NCBI GenBank assembly: GCA_032209605.1
Contig: JASFXZ010000032.1
Span: 6,759,722-6,823,721 of the forward strand
Direction: 5' to 3'
Length of the DNA: 64,000 nucleotides
Origin: Mactromeris polynyma
Taxonomy: Eukaryota; Mollusca; Bivalvia; Venerida; Mactridae
Each line of letters starts with the position of its first letter. The stretch's first letter is position 1. Shown in pieces: positions 33,901 through 45,836 of this stretch. Position numbers and translations under genes: made by a program. A model generated the notes under the pieces. It did not search any database, was not told the origin of the DNA, and saw only the letters and a list, made by a program, of their open reading frames with translations.

Positions 33901-36404
33901 ATTCTATTGGTTGACAGACATTATGACTAAATGTATGAAAGTTGAGTTCACAGTTTGATTTGCTTGCTTTCCAGGTACCCCACTTTCAGTGAATCATTTT
34001 AAAGTCGGTGACTATGTCGACTGCTCTGCTAAAACGTAAGTTTATTTCTATCTATACTAAATTTATTTCAAGCAACTGGTCTACGGGTTTGGGTGAAATT
34101 ATCAAAATGTGTAACAAAAATTAAAGTATATTAAGTTTAATATAATTATTATTGACTTTACTAACTTAAAGCAACTTTTCCATAGAATTGCCTGGAAGTT
34201 TCAAATGAAAGTTGAAGCATCGTAAGGTTAATACAACTAACTTCGATTGTACTAACTTAGATTGTACTAACTAATTTGTAGAATTACCTGAAAGTAAAAA
34301 CTTGGTTTAACCAAAATAAAAAAAACATCTGGATTTTTTTGGTTTTAACTAATGTAAAACATCTGAATTTTTTGGTTTAACGAAAGAAAAACATCCAAAA
34401 TTCTGGTATTTTCATCAAGAAGTTTTCAGCTCAAAATATTTTCTGTGCATTGCCATACTTTCTCAGGATTTTGATGAGTTATTTTTATCATCCTTTACAA
34501 TGTAAAATTCATGTTTTTATGAACATTTTACAGGGTAGCTCGCGGCTTTCAAGGTGTCATGAAGAGGTGGGGGTTCAAGGGTGGTCCAGCTTCACACGGT
34601 TCTACAAAATTTCACAGACGACCTGGATCTTTGTCAACAGGGGTCAGTATCACGATAAATTCGTAGGCCCCATATTCATAAACATTATAAGACAGAAACT
34701 TAGACTTTGACTTTAGAATGTTGAATTTTCTTGTAGCTCCTACATTGTCATAACCCTACAAATTTTATTAAAATTGGCAAAAGCGTACAGCAGTTAACAG
34801 CAAATATTATGGAAAAAATTTGGTCTGTTGGAATTAATGAAAACGATAGGCTTGTGAATATTACTTATACTAATTATGCCCCCCTTTGAAGAAGAGAGAG
34901 CATATTGGTTTGCGCATGTCAGTTCGTCCATCCGTAACCTTTTCGTTTCCGATCAAGAACCCCTTGACCTATCATCCTCAAACTTGGTCCACACATTCAC
35001 AGAGGAACCCTGTTGATTTTGGGGTCAAGGTCATAGGGAGGCATAATGTTTTACAAACGTCTTTTTTAAAATCTAAGTCTGTTTGCAGTGTTTGTGAATA
35101 TGACCACTAGTCCTATATTCACAAACAATTTCAAGTCCATACTTACTATTCAATTTGAAAATAGTTTCTTTAAAGCATATACAGTAAGTCTTTAATTGTA
35201 TTGATTCTCCAAAATTTTAAATCGTCTTGACAAAATCATCAGTACATCGATATCACGATTAAGGATGACATTGTACAGTACGTGCCTTGTTTTGATTTTA
35301 GTTGAAAACTGGGATGTTTAAGGGGACCAAGATGCCGGGTTGGATGGGAAATGATTGGCGCAGTATCAAAGGGGTCAAGGTAAGTCCCTGTGTTGTGCTT
35401 CTCGTGACATTGAAGTTTCCGATGGTCTACTGGCAATCTTCTACGCAGTGGTCTCCCTTTACCATGTACCGAGACCTCTGCCGTCACAAATATTTCTGTT
35501 ATTTTTGTTTTTTTCTGTATGTTGATTTTATGTAGAAGATATTGTTATTGCTCTGGTTATATTGTAGAGATGTAGGTGGTTAAACATAAAAAACTTAAGT
35601 TGACACAACAAACCTAGTATTTTATTCATATATCTCTCATCATGTGACTTTTGAGTGATTAATGTACTGATAGGGGAGCTAAGCTTTGTGAGAAGTCTCG
35701 CTGTGTTGGTGTTAATTCGTTTCATCACTTGGTAATATCATCTGCTTTGATCCTGGGAATTTCCAAAAAGCCACAGGATTCTGGCTGAATGGTAAATTTT
35801 TCCCTAAATTATAGGCAATTCTGCTGTAAAATGGTGGGATCCGGTAAAAGTATAAAAATTACTTATGACATATCTTCCAAAAATCTAAAATGACTAACAT
35901 TCTTCCGGAGATGTCACCCATACTATTAGCAACAATAAAAAACTCAAATACACACAAAAATTATCAAAATTACTTCTGGGATTTAGCCCCTAGTGGAACC
36001 CCTGCTGTTTATACGACTTACTCCCCCTAAAAAAAGATCTAAGTAAGTTTGACGCAACACCCTGACCCAGGGACTTAATGTATTTTGCACAAAACATTGA
36101 TGAGCTTACGAAAGTATGTGTATTGTACCTGATATACTGTTTTATTTTTCAGATCTGGAGAATTAATACAAAGTACAATGTTTTATATCTAAACACGGGT
36201 ATACCCGGACCTCACCATGGTTATGTTAGAATCTTTGACACTGGTAATTATTCGCATAGAACGAAATCCCTTGAACAAGGGAGACAAGTTTCTATGCCGA
36301 CATACTTTCCCGACGATGTGACAGAACCATTTCCGGAGGATATTTATGACGATGAACTATTCCCGATGTATGAAGATTCAATTTCATTCGAGGAGGAGGA
36401 ATGA
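30909..36404 (+). CDS. MRPL3: Large-subunit mitochondrial ribosomal protein L3 (uL3m)
   Basis: Nine exons join in phase: 30909-30997, 31391-31609, 32174-32264, 32886-33014, 33302-33401, 33975-34035, 34534-34642, 35302-35379 and 36153-36404. They encode 375 residues (human MRPL3 is about 348). The protein is a core component of the mitochondrial large ribosomal subunit near the peptidyl transferase centre. It starts [15 protein letters not shown], compatible with a mitochondrial presequence. The uL3 core includes [55 protein letters not shown] and [12 protein letters not shown], then [19 protein letters not shown]. The C-terminus is an acidic tail ending SISFEEEE. The start codon is the first ATG of the exon and follows a C-rich AAGC context. 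It is divergent from URI1. Confidence 0.97.
31793..31932. mobile_element. Family C MITE (MRPL3 intron 2)
   Basis: Starts TACAGTAAAACCTCGATAAT and ends ATATAACTGTA; contains the family module GGTGGTCTTAATATCAAGGTTG and TTGAATAAAGAGCAA. Confidence 0.75.
34667..35106. mobile_element. Family A element with nested family E element (MRPL3 intron 7)
   Basis: Outer ends CCCATATTCATAAACATTATAAG and AAGTCTGTTTGCAGTGTTTGTGAATATG are inverted family A ends. Within, 34873-35046 is family E (ATGCCCCCCTTTGAAGAAGAG, TTGGTTTGCGCATGTC, GGGGTCAAGGTCATAGG). Confidence 0.6.
35750..36003 (+). mobile_element. Family B MITE, copy 8, interrupted (MRPL3 intron 8)
   Basis: The left part (GGGAATTTCCAAAAAGCCAC, GGATTCTGGCTGAATGG) and the right end (TTTAGCCCCTAGTGGAACCCCTG) are separated by about 90 bp of foreign sequence. 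The extreme left end is missing. Confidence 0.75.
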
Positions 36405-38813
36405 CAGTAATCATTCTGTTAATGACTTTTGTTTTTCGAGTTAATGAATAATATTCCGAGAGTTTATATAATTACATTTGCAGAATTGTAGTTGTTTATC
36501 TGTTTCCAAAAGGACGAGCATTCGCTCAAATGCTTTTCTAATTGGTCACTTTCTAATATTGTCAAATTTTGAAAATAATTACAGCGAAATATAAATTAAC
36601 TACTGTTTTCTTCCTTATTACCCAAAGCTCAATCTTTTTGAAACCCAAAATTCACATATATTTGTACAAATAAGTCTGCTTTTAAAGATTTCTATCAAAA
36701 TAACTGAGCAGCAGAAAGTAGGATGACCAATTACGAACGTGTCCTCAGTGTATAGTCGCCACTTCGTCTGTCTCTGTGTTTGTATGTGCATGTGTACGTC
36801 CTCTGCAACCAACGACCCAAATCCAATAGAACGTCATGTGAAGCTTCACTACCAAGAGATGTGCAAATTGTTGGCATGATTTTTCACATACTTCAGGGAG
36901 CATCCTTCAGTTCTTCTGCTAATCTTGTTCAATTTATATTTTTTTCAATATTTTTCCCAATAGTTAGCCCAGCGTTGGTTCTGAAGGGACGATCTTAGTT
37001 GAGAGGCGATCTGATTGTCGAGTGGTAATATGACAGAAACATTGAAAACCAGTCTTATTAATGCTGTGGTCGTAACTGAGAGGTTTTCCTTAAGTGAGAT
37101 GTGAGAACTGTAGATGTAGAAAGATGACAAGATCTGAAATGTAGCATCAGTTTTACATGACTATATTGCAAAAGAAGGGAAATAACTATACATATGCGAT
37201 TTTTGTGTGAAAACCGAGTTGTCTCCCTTTATATGATGTGATCGTCTTGCGAAAGTCGAAATCCTAAAAATCTTAAAATCCATTTTGAATGTTCAAATAG
37301 AATAATAGAAGATTGTGGTTTAGGTATCGCATGTACAGGTATATACAGAACATAGCGTGACTGGAAAAGTTTTGTCCTTTCAGTTACAGAAATACGGATA
37401 CCAGTGTATCGCTCACTTCTTACATTGGCCTACAGGAGATTGCCATGAGTTCTCTCCCATGATAAGAATTCACTATCAGTTCAACCTCTCTAGAACAGCA
37501 ACCTCTCTAGAACAGCAACCTCTCAATAACAGTCAACATTTGGAGGGTGTTGCTCTGCAGAGGTGTATATATGAGCTGGGACACGACAAAACCTGTATTA
37601 GTGACCAAAATGTCCATTTCCAGGTTTTTACATTATCCATGGGACAGTTTTCAACTTTCATTTGATACCATAAGTATTAAAATCGGACGTCTTCTTCTCT
37701 TTTTATAGCAGTTCAAATATTAAGAAAAAGATGCAAGAGTACGCTCCAAAATCATGACGTCGCGTCAGAATTAGCCCCGCATACGTATCTCTTTACTCCG
37801 ACTTTTACACGCGTCTTCGTTGTACAGCGAGACTAGAGAGATGTGACGTCCGTGGCTGGACTACGTCAGAATGTAGGCCTACATAATTCTTAAAAAAATA
37901 TTCTGCTCTTCAAATGGAAAAGAACAAATTATGCAATACTTATAAATACTTCTTCGTTCGTTAAATTCTATATATCACAACCAACCAGGTTACCCTCCAA
38001 AAATTCTTCGGACAAAGCGCTCAATCTCCTACGCAGTGATCTCCCCTTGTAGTTATCGGAGTTATTGCTGTACATCAAAGGAAGATAACCGCTGTGTGGA
38101 GTTTGCAAAGCGCTTAGTCGGTGACATCAAAACTTTGGGAATTACTCGACGTCATAACCAAAGTCACTAATACACGTTTTGTCATGGCCGAGCTCATGGC
38201 TATATTGCCGGGAGAAATCTCATTAACTCATACACAGTAGCCATTTTACAGCACGTTTTAGTGTATACATGTTATACATAAATGAGTTTTTGTATAGATC
38301 ACTTGTACAGTTAATTTGTTTGAAGCACTTCTGATGGTTGGAGCCTTGTTGCTGTATTATATGGTCACTAACACAGTCATTAAATTGTTTGGATCGAATG
38401 AGTCTTTTACCACAAATGGGGGTCAGATAGTAATTGGAGGACATTGCTGGCACCAGCCTCTCCGGCTATGATGTCGTGACAAGTGTTTTTACAAGTTCTG
38501 TGCGTAATATGATTAAAACAGATTTTCTGCAATGTTTCTTATTAAAGATGGTTTAGCCAACATAGCAAAACGAGTTAATGAAGCCCGTTAACAATTTTTA
38601 AGGTTACGTGTACAAATGTATATGAATCTGATCTATCGAAAAGATATGAAATAGTTACGTCAAGGACCCAGCCTTCAATTATCCTCCGGATGCACGATAA
38701 GTACTCGTGTGTTGATGTATAACATTTTAAAATTGGGTCAGCGCAGGAAAGTATGAACTTTAATTATGATCATGTCCTGAACTCTAACATTATCTGTACA
38801 TGTGCTTCAATGC

Positions 38814-39205
38814 CAGGCGCGTATCCAGGCATATGCACGTACGCCAATGCGTACAATTCGTCAGAAAAAAAGTGAAAAAACTGAAGGTTGAGGGGGAATG
38901 GGGTTATGGGCAAATTCGTCTGAATATATCAGTTGTTTGACACTGTAATGTAAGTAGTATGCTAATTACAAAAAAAATGCCCTATTAACACTGAAATATA
39001 GCATGAAAACGCACCATGTGCCTCCTATTTTTCAAAATTATCTTCAGGGAGACCCCTAAAACCCCACCTGGGGGAGGGGGCCCTCCCACATTTACCCCCC
39101 CCCCACATTTACCCCCCCCCCCCCATTCGCAGCCTTGCTGCTCTTTTTTGCACCTACGATGCTCACACTTGGCGTGCACTTCAAAACCGTCCGGATACGC
39201 CCCTG
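38814..39205. mobile_element. hAT-like nonautonomous element, 392 bp, with target-site duplication
   Basis: Terminal inverted repeats are CAGGCGCGTATCCAGGC and, inverted, CAGGGGCGTATCCGG. AATGC flanks both sides (38809-38813 and 39206-39210). The interior holds poly-C runs around a repeated CACATTTACCCCC motif and a GGGGGAGGGGGCCCTCCC stretch. A CAG start and 5-bp duplication fit a hAT-type element with unusual duplication length. Confidence 0.8.
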
Positions 39206-40367
39206 AATGCATGTACAATGTTTCTTATATCCTAGATCCCGTACTTGTCTTCTTCTATCTATTAAATGGAGCGTTTCCGGTGACGTCACAAACATGTTTT
39301 TGAAGAGTTACGCAAGGGCATGTGATATATGACAGGATCACGGACCTATATATGACAGGATCTATCACGGATGCGATATTGAAGCATACTGTTGAAAAAC
39401 AGGAAACTTATTTAATATAATTATAAATGCGGTCTTATAATTTTATCCCATCATCATGTATCTACAAATTAAGAAATGTGTACTATTGTATTGGTGACCG
39501 ACTAAAATTTGTATGTGGATATCTGTAATACGAGTGTACCATAATAATATATAGTTAGTTCCCACATCTACAACATTAACCTCCCTTGTTCTTAATCTTC
39601 AGCCATTTTGATAGGCAAAACTGATAAGCCCTCATGCACATCATGCAACCAAACGCAATATATGTATTTATAAGCTATACTCACGTATTCTACAGACAAT
39701 GGATGGCAGGCTGACATGGTGTCACTAATACCTTCTAATTATATTATTATTCAATTTATGACCATGAAATAAGTTTTGTTGTAAATCATATATCAGGTAA
39801 TAAAAAAAGCCAAAGTTATTTTTATATACATCTCATAGTGTTATCATCGATTACCTTATATTCCCTGTAAACATTTAAAGACTTTTGCTTACCTTCAGAA
39901 CAAGGGAGGTAAATATTGTAAATGTGGGTACTATCTATACGGTCCTTGATGATATAACACGACGTACATGCGCCATTATTTGTATTAATTCATGTCCTTG
40001 AACATAATTAGATACAGTTGCGATATCAATAATGATTGTGGTGCATTTTGAACAAAGTTATTGTTATCTGGACGCAATGTGTGGCGAAGACCCAATTACT
40101 GATTTCGATTTTGTGAACCGTACAATGTAGTCTGATGCACCGGTTCCGTGGTACTAGACTCAGGTTCTAGCGCCACGGACCCGTTACACTAGCCACTGCC
40201 ATGGAGACATTGAGCACGCTAACCGTGTTTAGCTACAATAATATAATAAATACCGATATCTGGTATTTGTCTTCGTATCTCGCTGCATGACAAAGATTTG
40301 CATTCGCTCATGTCAACTAAAGTAAGTGATGCATTGTATTATGTTTGTCTTACCATCGACTTAGATA

Positions 40368-40549
40368 TACAGTCGAACCTCGTTCATTCAAATTCATAGG
40401 GCCGAAATTTTATTTCGATAATACATGGTTTCGAATAACCCATTTCAATTCAACATACATGAAAAGATACATCGGTACATGACATTTATTTCGGACGATA
40501 CCAAGTATTCGGATAGAAAATTATCGAATTAACAAAATTCGACTGTATA
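40368..40549. mobile_element. Family D MITE, copy 1 (mariner-like ends)
   Basis: Ends TACAGTCGAACCTCGTT and TTCGACTGTATA are inverted. The body has TTTTATTTCGATAATACATGG and GACATTTATTTCGG. Other copies are at 50585-50766 and 54313-54494. Confidence 0.85.
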
Positions 40550-40763
40550 TGCATATTCACATCTCTGATCTCAATATCAAGTATTGTATTATAACTTAAG
40601 TATTTTGAGATCGGATATTTAGCGCCAAACGTCTGACGTTGAATGAAGGATAGGCTACTCCGCTTTGGTCGTCCTCTTGGTAATGTTCTTTACCTGGTCG
40701 TTACGTAACGGTCGGACAATTCAGAGTACAGACGGACGTACAGACATTTGAAGCCATTTTAAG

Positions 40764-40863
40764 ATGACAGTGTGCACATCGGCTGTTATTTGTCGTCTGC
40801 TAACTTTGGTGATCGGACTTAGGTGCGGCTCGGTTCATCCTTGGGTCTCCAAGGCGATGACAC
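40764..40863 (+). other. Possible first exon of an unidentified gene
   Basis: In a CpG-richer island with the palindrome GTTACGTAAC (about 40701), ATG opens a frame MTVCTSAVICRLLTLVIGL that looks like a signal peptide. It is followed by a GTACGTG donor-like site at 40864. I recognise no family and see no second exon, so this is speculative. Confidence 0.2.
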
Positions 40864-43009
40864 AGTACGTGTGTTCATAAACACATGCGTTTTTTCCTAA
40901 TCTCTCAAAATGTACTTAATACTAAAACAAACTATTTAACTAATGTAGATGTTGGTCACATTTTCAATATTATCGCGTATACCGTAGACTACATGGTTAT
41001 CGGGCTGATCGTTGGAAACTTTTTTTATCGATTCTCGAACTTAAGCGTTTCATGTTGGTTGACATTTCAAGGCTTAGAGTATATCTCTGATCTCTAGTTT
41101 CCCCATACAGAAACATTATTAGAGATATCGGCGATTGTTTGTTGTGATATCGACCCGCGCCGGCTGCTGTTATCACACATTCCATCGAGTTATCGCCTGT
41201 TTTATCTAAGGAAACGACTTATCTCCCTTGACAATCTTACGCCAATCGAATTGCTTGCCCGACTGTATAGGATGCTAGCGCCATGGAAACAAGATTAACA
41301 GCATATTGATCGCGCATTTTTTTTAAAAAGAAGAAGATAATTGGATGATGTTCATAGTATTATTACGTTTGAACTTTTCATACGGAGCGGACATGGACCG
41401 TGAAATTACAGAAACTCAGATCACAGCCGATTTACTGAAAACAGAAAAAAATATCTTAGATGTGACAAGTAAAATTAAAGAATGTTTGAGCTGTTAATTT
41501 TACCAGTATAAACTTGAATGTTTAAAGGTACATAGTCCAGATTGTTTGTCAAAATATGCTTTGTCGTAAATATTAGAAAATAGTAGGTAAATGTCTTCAT
41601 AAAGATGTACTCTACAACACTGCATTGTCACTTTGCTTACATGTTTACCAAAACCACACGTACAAGACTCCGTTGCAGGTATTTTAATTCTGACCTTCGC
41701 GCCATGGTAGCTCGAACATTATAGACATGTATCGGACTCGTGTTTTGCAATTCCAGGAATCTTTTAAGACAATTTTCAATGCAATGTTTAAGAATATGTC
41801 TGTATGAAGGCATTAACATGACATTTTTTTATAAAAAAATAAGACTATCCACCTTTAATGGCAATTTTTGGATTATGTCTGTATTGTACTACTAATGTGA
41901 AATGATATATAATTTAATATGTAATCCGATACAGTCTGGTGATTAAAGGGAGATAACATCTTGCAGCTAAATATCAATCGTCCAATTTACTGCCTGTATT
42001 AACATGATGAAACCATATTTCAATGCTTGTCTATTTCACTGTTAGAGTCTTTCTATGCATTATGTTATAATAAATATGACGTTTATCAAATATGCTTTCA
42101 GACAGACGACGCAATTTTCTATGAAACAAACAAGAAAATAACATAAATCATGATTTATACACCTAAATGTTTGCACATTAAAAGTTTAAATATTAAATTC
42201 CTCTGCCTTAGATGTTCGATACAGCAAATAATTAAAATTTAATTTTCGAAAATCATTGACACTAACAGTATGTCATAATGCTACAAAAAGACATGTTTAT
42301 AAATCGTTTTCAATGATATATATTAAAACTATTAAGAAACTCCTAACATTAAGTATATTAGTATGTACAATGACCTGTTTTCAGTCGTGTGATTAATCGA
42401 ATTTTAATGTCTTAAATCGGCAGACGACCAGGCCGGGGGACGAGATATAGTTGACAATAGTCTTTAAACTATTCACTCCGTCAGTCTTCTTATCGTTCTG
42501 TTCGACAGACGTGATTTCGTATTGCATTAAGACAATGTATAAAAATACTAGTGAAAAGATACACCACTGATAAGCGCTAGTGTTAGATCTATTTCCACGT
42601 GTTATTTTCTTTTCTAATTCTCTTTTTATCAGATAATCTCGTAGATAACATACTTGGTCCCCGGGTTTTGGCATGCTGTGTAACAGTTTAATACAAAACT
42701 ATGATAGTTCTTTCTTTTGCAGAAATTACAATAAGATTGTAGATCACGATAGCATACTTGCGGAGTTCAGACGAGAACGTTAATATCGGGCATGTAGGAA
42801 TGCTTTCTATAGAACGTATGCCTTGAGAAAGTGAAACCCGTCTATCTGCTTCTTTCTTGCTATGAAGATAGAATAGTCTCACAGTCGAGCGATGTCCTCC
42901 ATTATCACTCATTTATCCTAAGACGAGTTATTTTGGGGACAGTATTTCTCTTGCAATTTCCGCCCATAGGTCAATTGTACATATTTGGAAGGAATTTATC
43001 CAAGACTGT

Positions 43010-43265
43010 GTGGAATATGGCGACCGCGCATGCACACACGTGAATCCGGATGTATGGAATATGGCGACCGCGCATGCACCCACACACGAATCCGGATGTA
43101 TGGAATATGGCGACCGCGCATGCACACACGTGAATCCGGATGTATGGAATATGGCGACCGCGCATGCACACCCGCGATTCCGTGATGTATGGAATATGGC
43201 GACCGCGCATGCACATGCGAATCCGTGATGTATGGAATATGGCGACCGCGCATGCGCCCACGCGA
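43010..43265. repeat. CpG-rich 42-44 bp tandem array, six copies
   Basis: The unit is GGAATATGGCGACCGCGCAT plus GCACACACGTGAATCCGGATGTAT. Each unit joins an ATGGCG (YY1-like) core to CGCGCATGC (NRF-1-like half palindrome). The unusual CpG density stands out from AT-rich surroundings. No gene is recognised next to it. Confidence 0.85.
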
Positions 43266-43644
43266 ATCCGAATATCAATGAATAATGGCTGAGTTTTAAT
43301 CGGTTATTTGATCAAATCTTCCATATTCATAACGATCAGTCAATTTTATCAAGAGAATTTTACGATGATCCTACTCACTAAGTCTGCCTTTTTCTTCTCA
43401 TTTAAGCGAGTTATCTTGATTCGTTATCAATTAACAGCTAATGACAAATTAATAATTCATCGAATTACATTACAAAACTGATCGTGTCACATTTATGAAT
43501 ATAGTTGAATAAATATTTCATGAAGAAGTCAGTGTTCGGAGTTTCCTGTGGAAAGTGGTGTCCTATTTCAGAATCCTCGTGCGTATATCGAGTGGAAATT
43601 GTAGCTGTCTCAATTCAGACATTTTACTGGTTCCGAGCACTGGG

Positions 43645-43792
43645 GTTTTAATTAACAAACATTTTTAGACTGAAACTCTAAAATACTTAGACTTGAAAAT
43701 TTCGTTCGTTTAGATAAATGAAAATAACTTTTGCTAATTTAAAGTCTAAATCTGAGTTTCAGACTTAAACAGTTTGTGAATACGGACCCATG
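43645..43792. mobile_element. Family A element, copy 3
   Basis: AACAAACATTTTTAGACTGAAACTC at the left and, inverted, CGTATTCACAAACTGTTTAAG plus TCTGAAACTC at the right; about 148 bp, nothing nested in it. Confidence 0.75.
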
Positions 43793-43814
43793 TACGGCGG
43801 TTAGTTGACGTAAT

Positions 43815-44010
43815 CAGTGTGCCTGGGGTACCAACCTGTTCTTCCGCAAGCAGCCGACACAACTTCCTGACATGAAAAGCTGAGGAGGACAAATGAGTTT
43901 GGATGTATCATCTGCCGTCGAATTGTCACCAATAACGTATGCCTCACCTGGGGTTCGAACCTACGGCATCTAGAGAGTGATATACCGACTGAACAACAGG
44001 GTTGGCTTCA
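43815..44010 (-). mobile_element. tRNA-headed SINE (S4)
   Basis: Reading the minus strand: a tRNA-like head with TGTTCAGTCGGTATATC (A-box region) and AGGTTCGAACCCCAGG (B box), then a tail GAAGAACAGGTTGGTACCCC plus AGGCACACTG. The tail is shared with 44285-44355 and 50800-50850. Confidence 0.65.
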
Positions 44011-44284
44011 GTTATATTGACAAGGGAGATACTCACCACCGGCAATTCGTCTCTTACACACAGTACTAAAAAAAACAAGCACCATCTTGCATGGCAGACG
44101 GGGTTCCAGTCTGTTTTTCTAGCGTCTTCACGTTCTGTCTGTCGTACCTAACGATTAGGAAGTTAGCTCGATATGCACAAATATCAATTCATACATATGT
44201 ATAATCGCATATATCGGCGGCTGAACCGAGGCTAGTTGCATAGCTGTGGTAATTTTACATCAGTTAATTATTAGTAAGGGTTGT

Positions 44285-44355
44285 TTTAGTAAGATTGCTC
44301 GCGAAAGAACAGGTTACGGGTTGGTAACCCAGGGACACTGTATTGGTCAACTGAC
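44285..44355 (+). mobile_element. SINE tail fragment (same family as S4)
   Basis: AAGAACAGGTTACGGGTTGG plus TAACCCAGGGACACTG matches the tails of S3 and S4; no tRNA head remains. Confidence 0.55.
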
Positions 44356-44650
44356 CACTGTACATTACTGAACTACTGTTGAAAACCGGCATGAAACTCT
44401 TACACAGCACTTGTTTAAGTACGAAGATCGTATTATTAACAAAAACATCATTTTACATTGGGACTGCAGATCGCGTGTTGAAATTTAATTGATACTACAG
44501 CCATATTAAATAGTTCTACTTGGAACGGCGTGTTTTAAAATGCTGTCTGCGTTGATAGCATCACGCCAAAGTTCTGACAATACCCTATGATGTCTGTGCT
44601 TGTAACATGTAGCGTCATTTCATATACGAGCTCTGAAAGAGAGAGAATAC

Positions 44651-45042
44651 GTAGCTACAGGGAACGCCACATACATAAGACAGTGCCTCCCCACGCAGAC
44701 CTCCGGGTAGCTACAAGGAACGCCACATACATAAGACAGTGCCTCCCCATACATACCTCCGGGTAGCTACAGGGAACGCCACATACATAAGACAGTGCCT
44801 CCCCACACATACCTCCGGGTAGCTACAGAGAAGGCCACATACATAAAACAGTGCCTCCCCACACATACCTCCGGGTAGCTACAGGGAACGCCACATACAT
44901 AAGACAGTGCCTCCCCACGCAGACCTCCGGGTAGCTACAGGGAACGCCACATACATAAGACAATGCCTCCCCACACAGACCTCCGGGTAGCTACAGGGAA
45001 CGCCACATACATAAGACAGTGCCTCCCCACGCAGACCTCCGG
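44651..45042. repeat. 56-bp tandem array, seven copies
   Basis: Units start at 44651, 44707, 44763, 44819, 44875, 44931 and 44987, exactly 56 bp apart (GTAGCTACAGGGAACGCCAC plus ATACATAAGACAGTGCCTCC plus CCACGCAGACCTCCGG). Copies differ by only a few bases, so the array is young. Confidence 0.95.
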
Positions 45043-45836
45043 GAAAACAACAATCCACAAAACATAAGGCACTTAAGGAGGTTAAAGGGTACATATGTTA
45101 AGGAACAGAGACACAAGGAATGGCCTGGCAGACCATAAGGAATAACTAGGAGAACTGAAGTGGACACTGAAGAAAGGGGGGGGATATATGAATCTTTATA
45201 TACTGTAGTGTCATTTTACCAGAAATAGCCGCGCACAAGCGAACGCACGCACGCATTCATGTATCGGACGAACATGCACGTCTGCAAGTGAAAACGACAA
45301 AATACGGAATTCGCCGAAATAATTCAGAATTCATAGAACAATCAAACTATGCAAGTAATTACACTGATCATAACTAAAATATTGCTTTCATGTTTAAGAA
45401 GTGATAAAATGAAATGAGAATTGGCAGGATGCTACCATCTATCTCCGCCCTAGTATCGGCAACCATTTTGTACAATCTGTTTTATAATAATAATAATAAT
45501 AATAATAAATTCTTTATTTTCAGAAGGTTACATAGTTAAGGTTAACAATAAATTGTACATCTTTTTTTCAATATGGCCTTCTATTAACAATATAAACACG
45601 CACAAATTAACAAGAATTCACACACGCACACCTACACACACCCAATCACGCACGCATTCACACACGCATACACAATACATTGTACATGTACATCATGTTT
45701 TAACATCAGGATGTAAATGAGACTATTAAAAACTACAAAAGTTAAGATAATCTGAAAATAAAATTGAAATAAAACAACAACAATAACAGACACCTCACAT
45801 AAGACACATACATACAATAATGAAATATTATTGATA

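Larger units (their letters stand above)
36405..45480. other. Intergenic stretch downstream of MRPL3
   Basis: No gene was recognised with confidence. It contains short DNA transposons (38814-39205, 40368-40549, 43645-43792), SINE pieces (43815-44010, 44285-44355), two tandem arrays (43010-43265, 44651-45042) and a possible first exon at 40764-40863. The MRPL3 3' UTR must occupy the first part. No standard AATAAA is obvious close to the stop codon. Confidence 0.5.

Noticed and set aside
38985..39303. Gly/Pro-rich frames on both strands
   Set aside because: They read the poly-C/poly-G core of the hAT-like element.
42928..43278. Several overlapping 60-116 residue frames on both strands
   Set aside because: All are translations of the CpG-rich tandem array.
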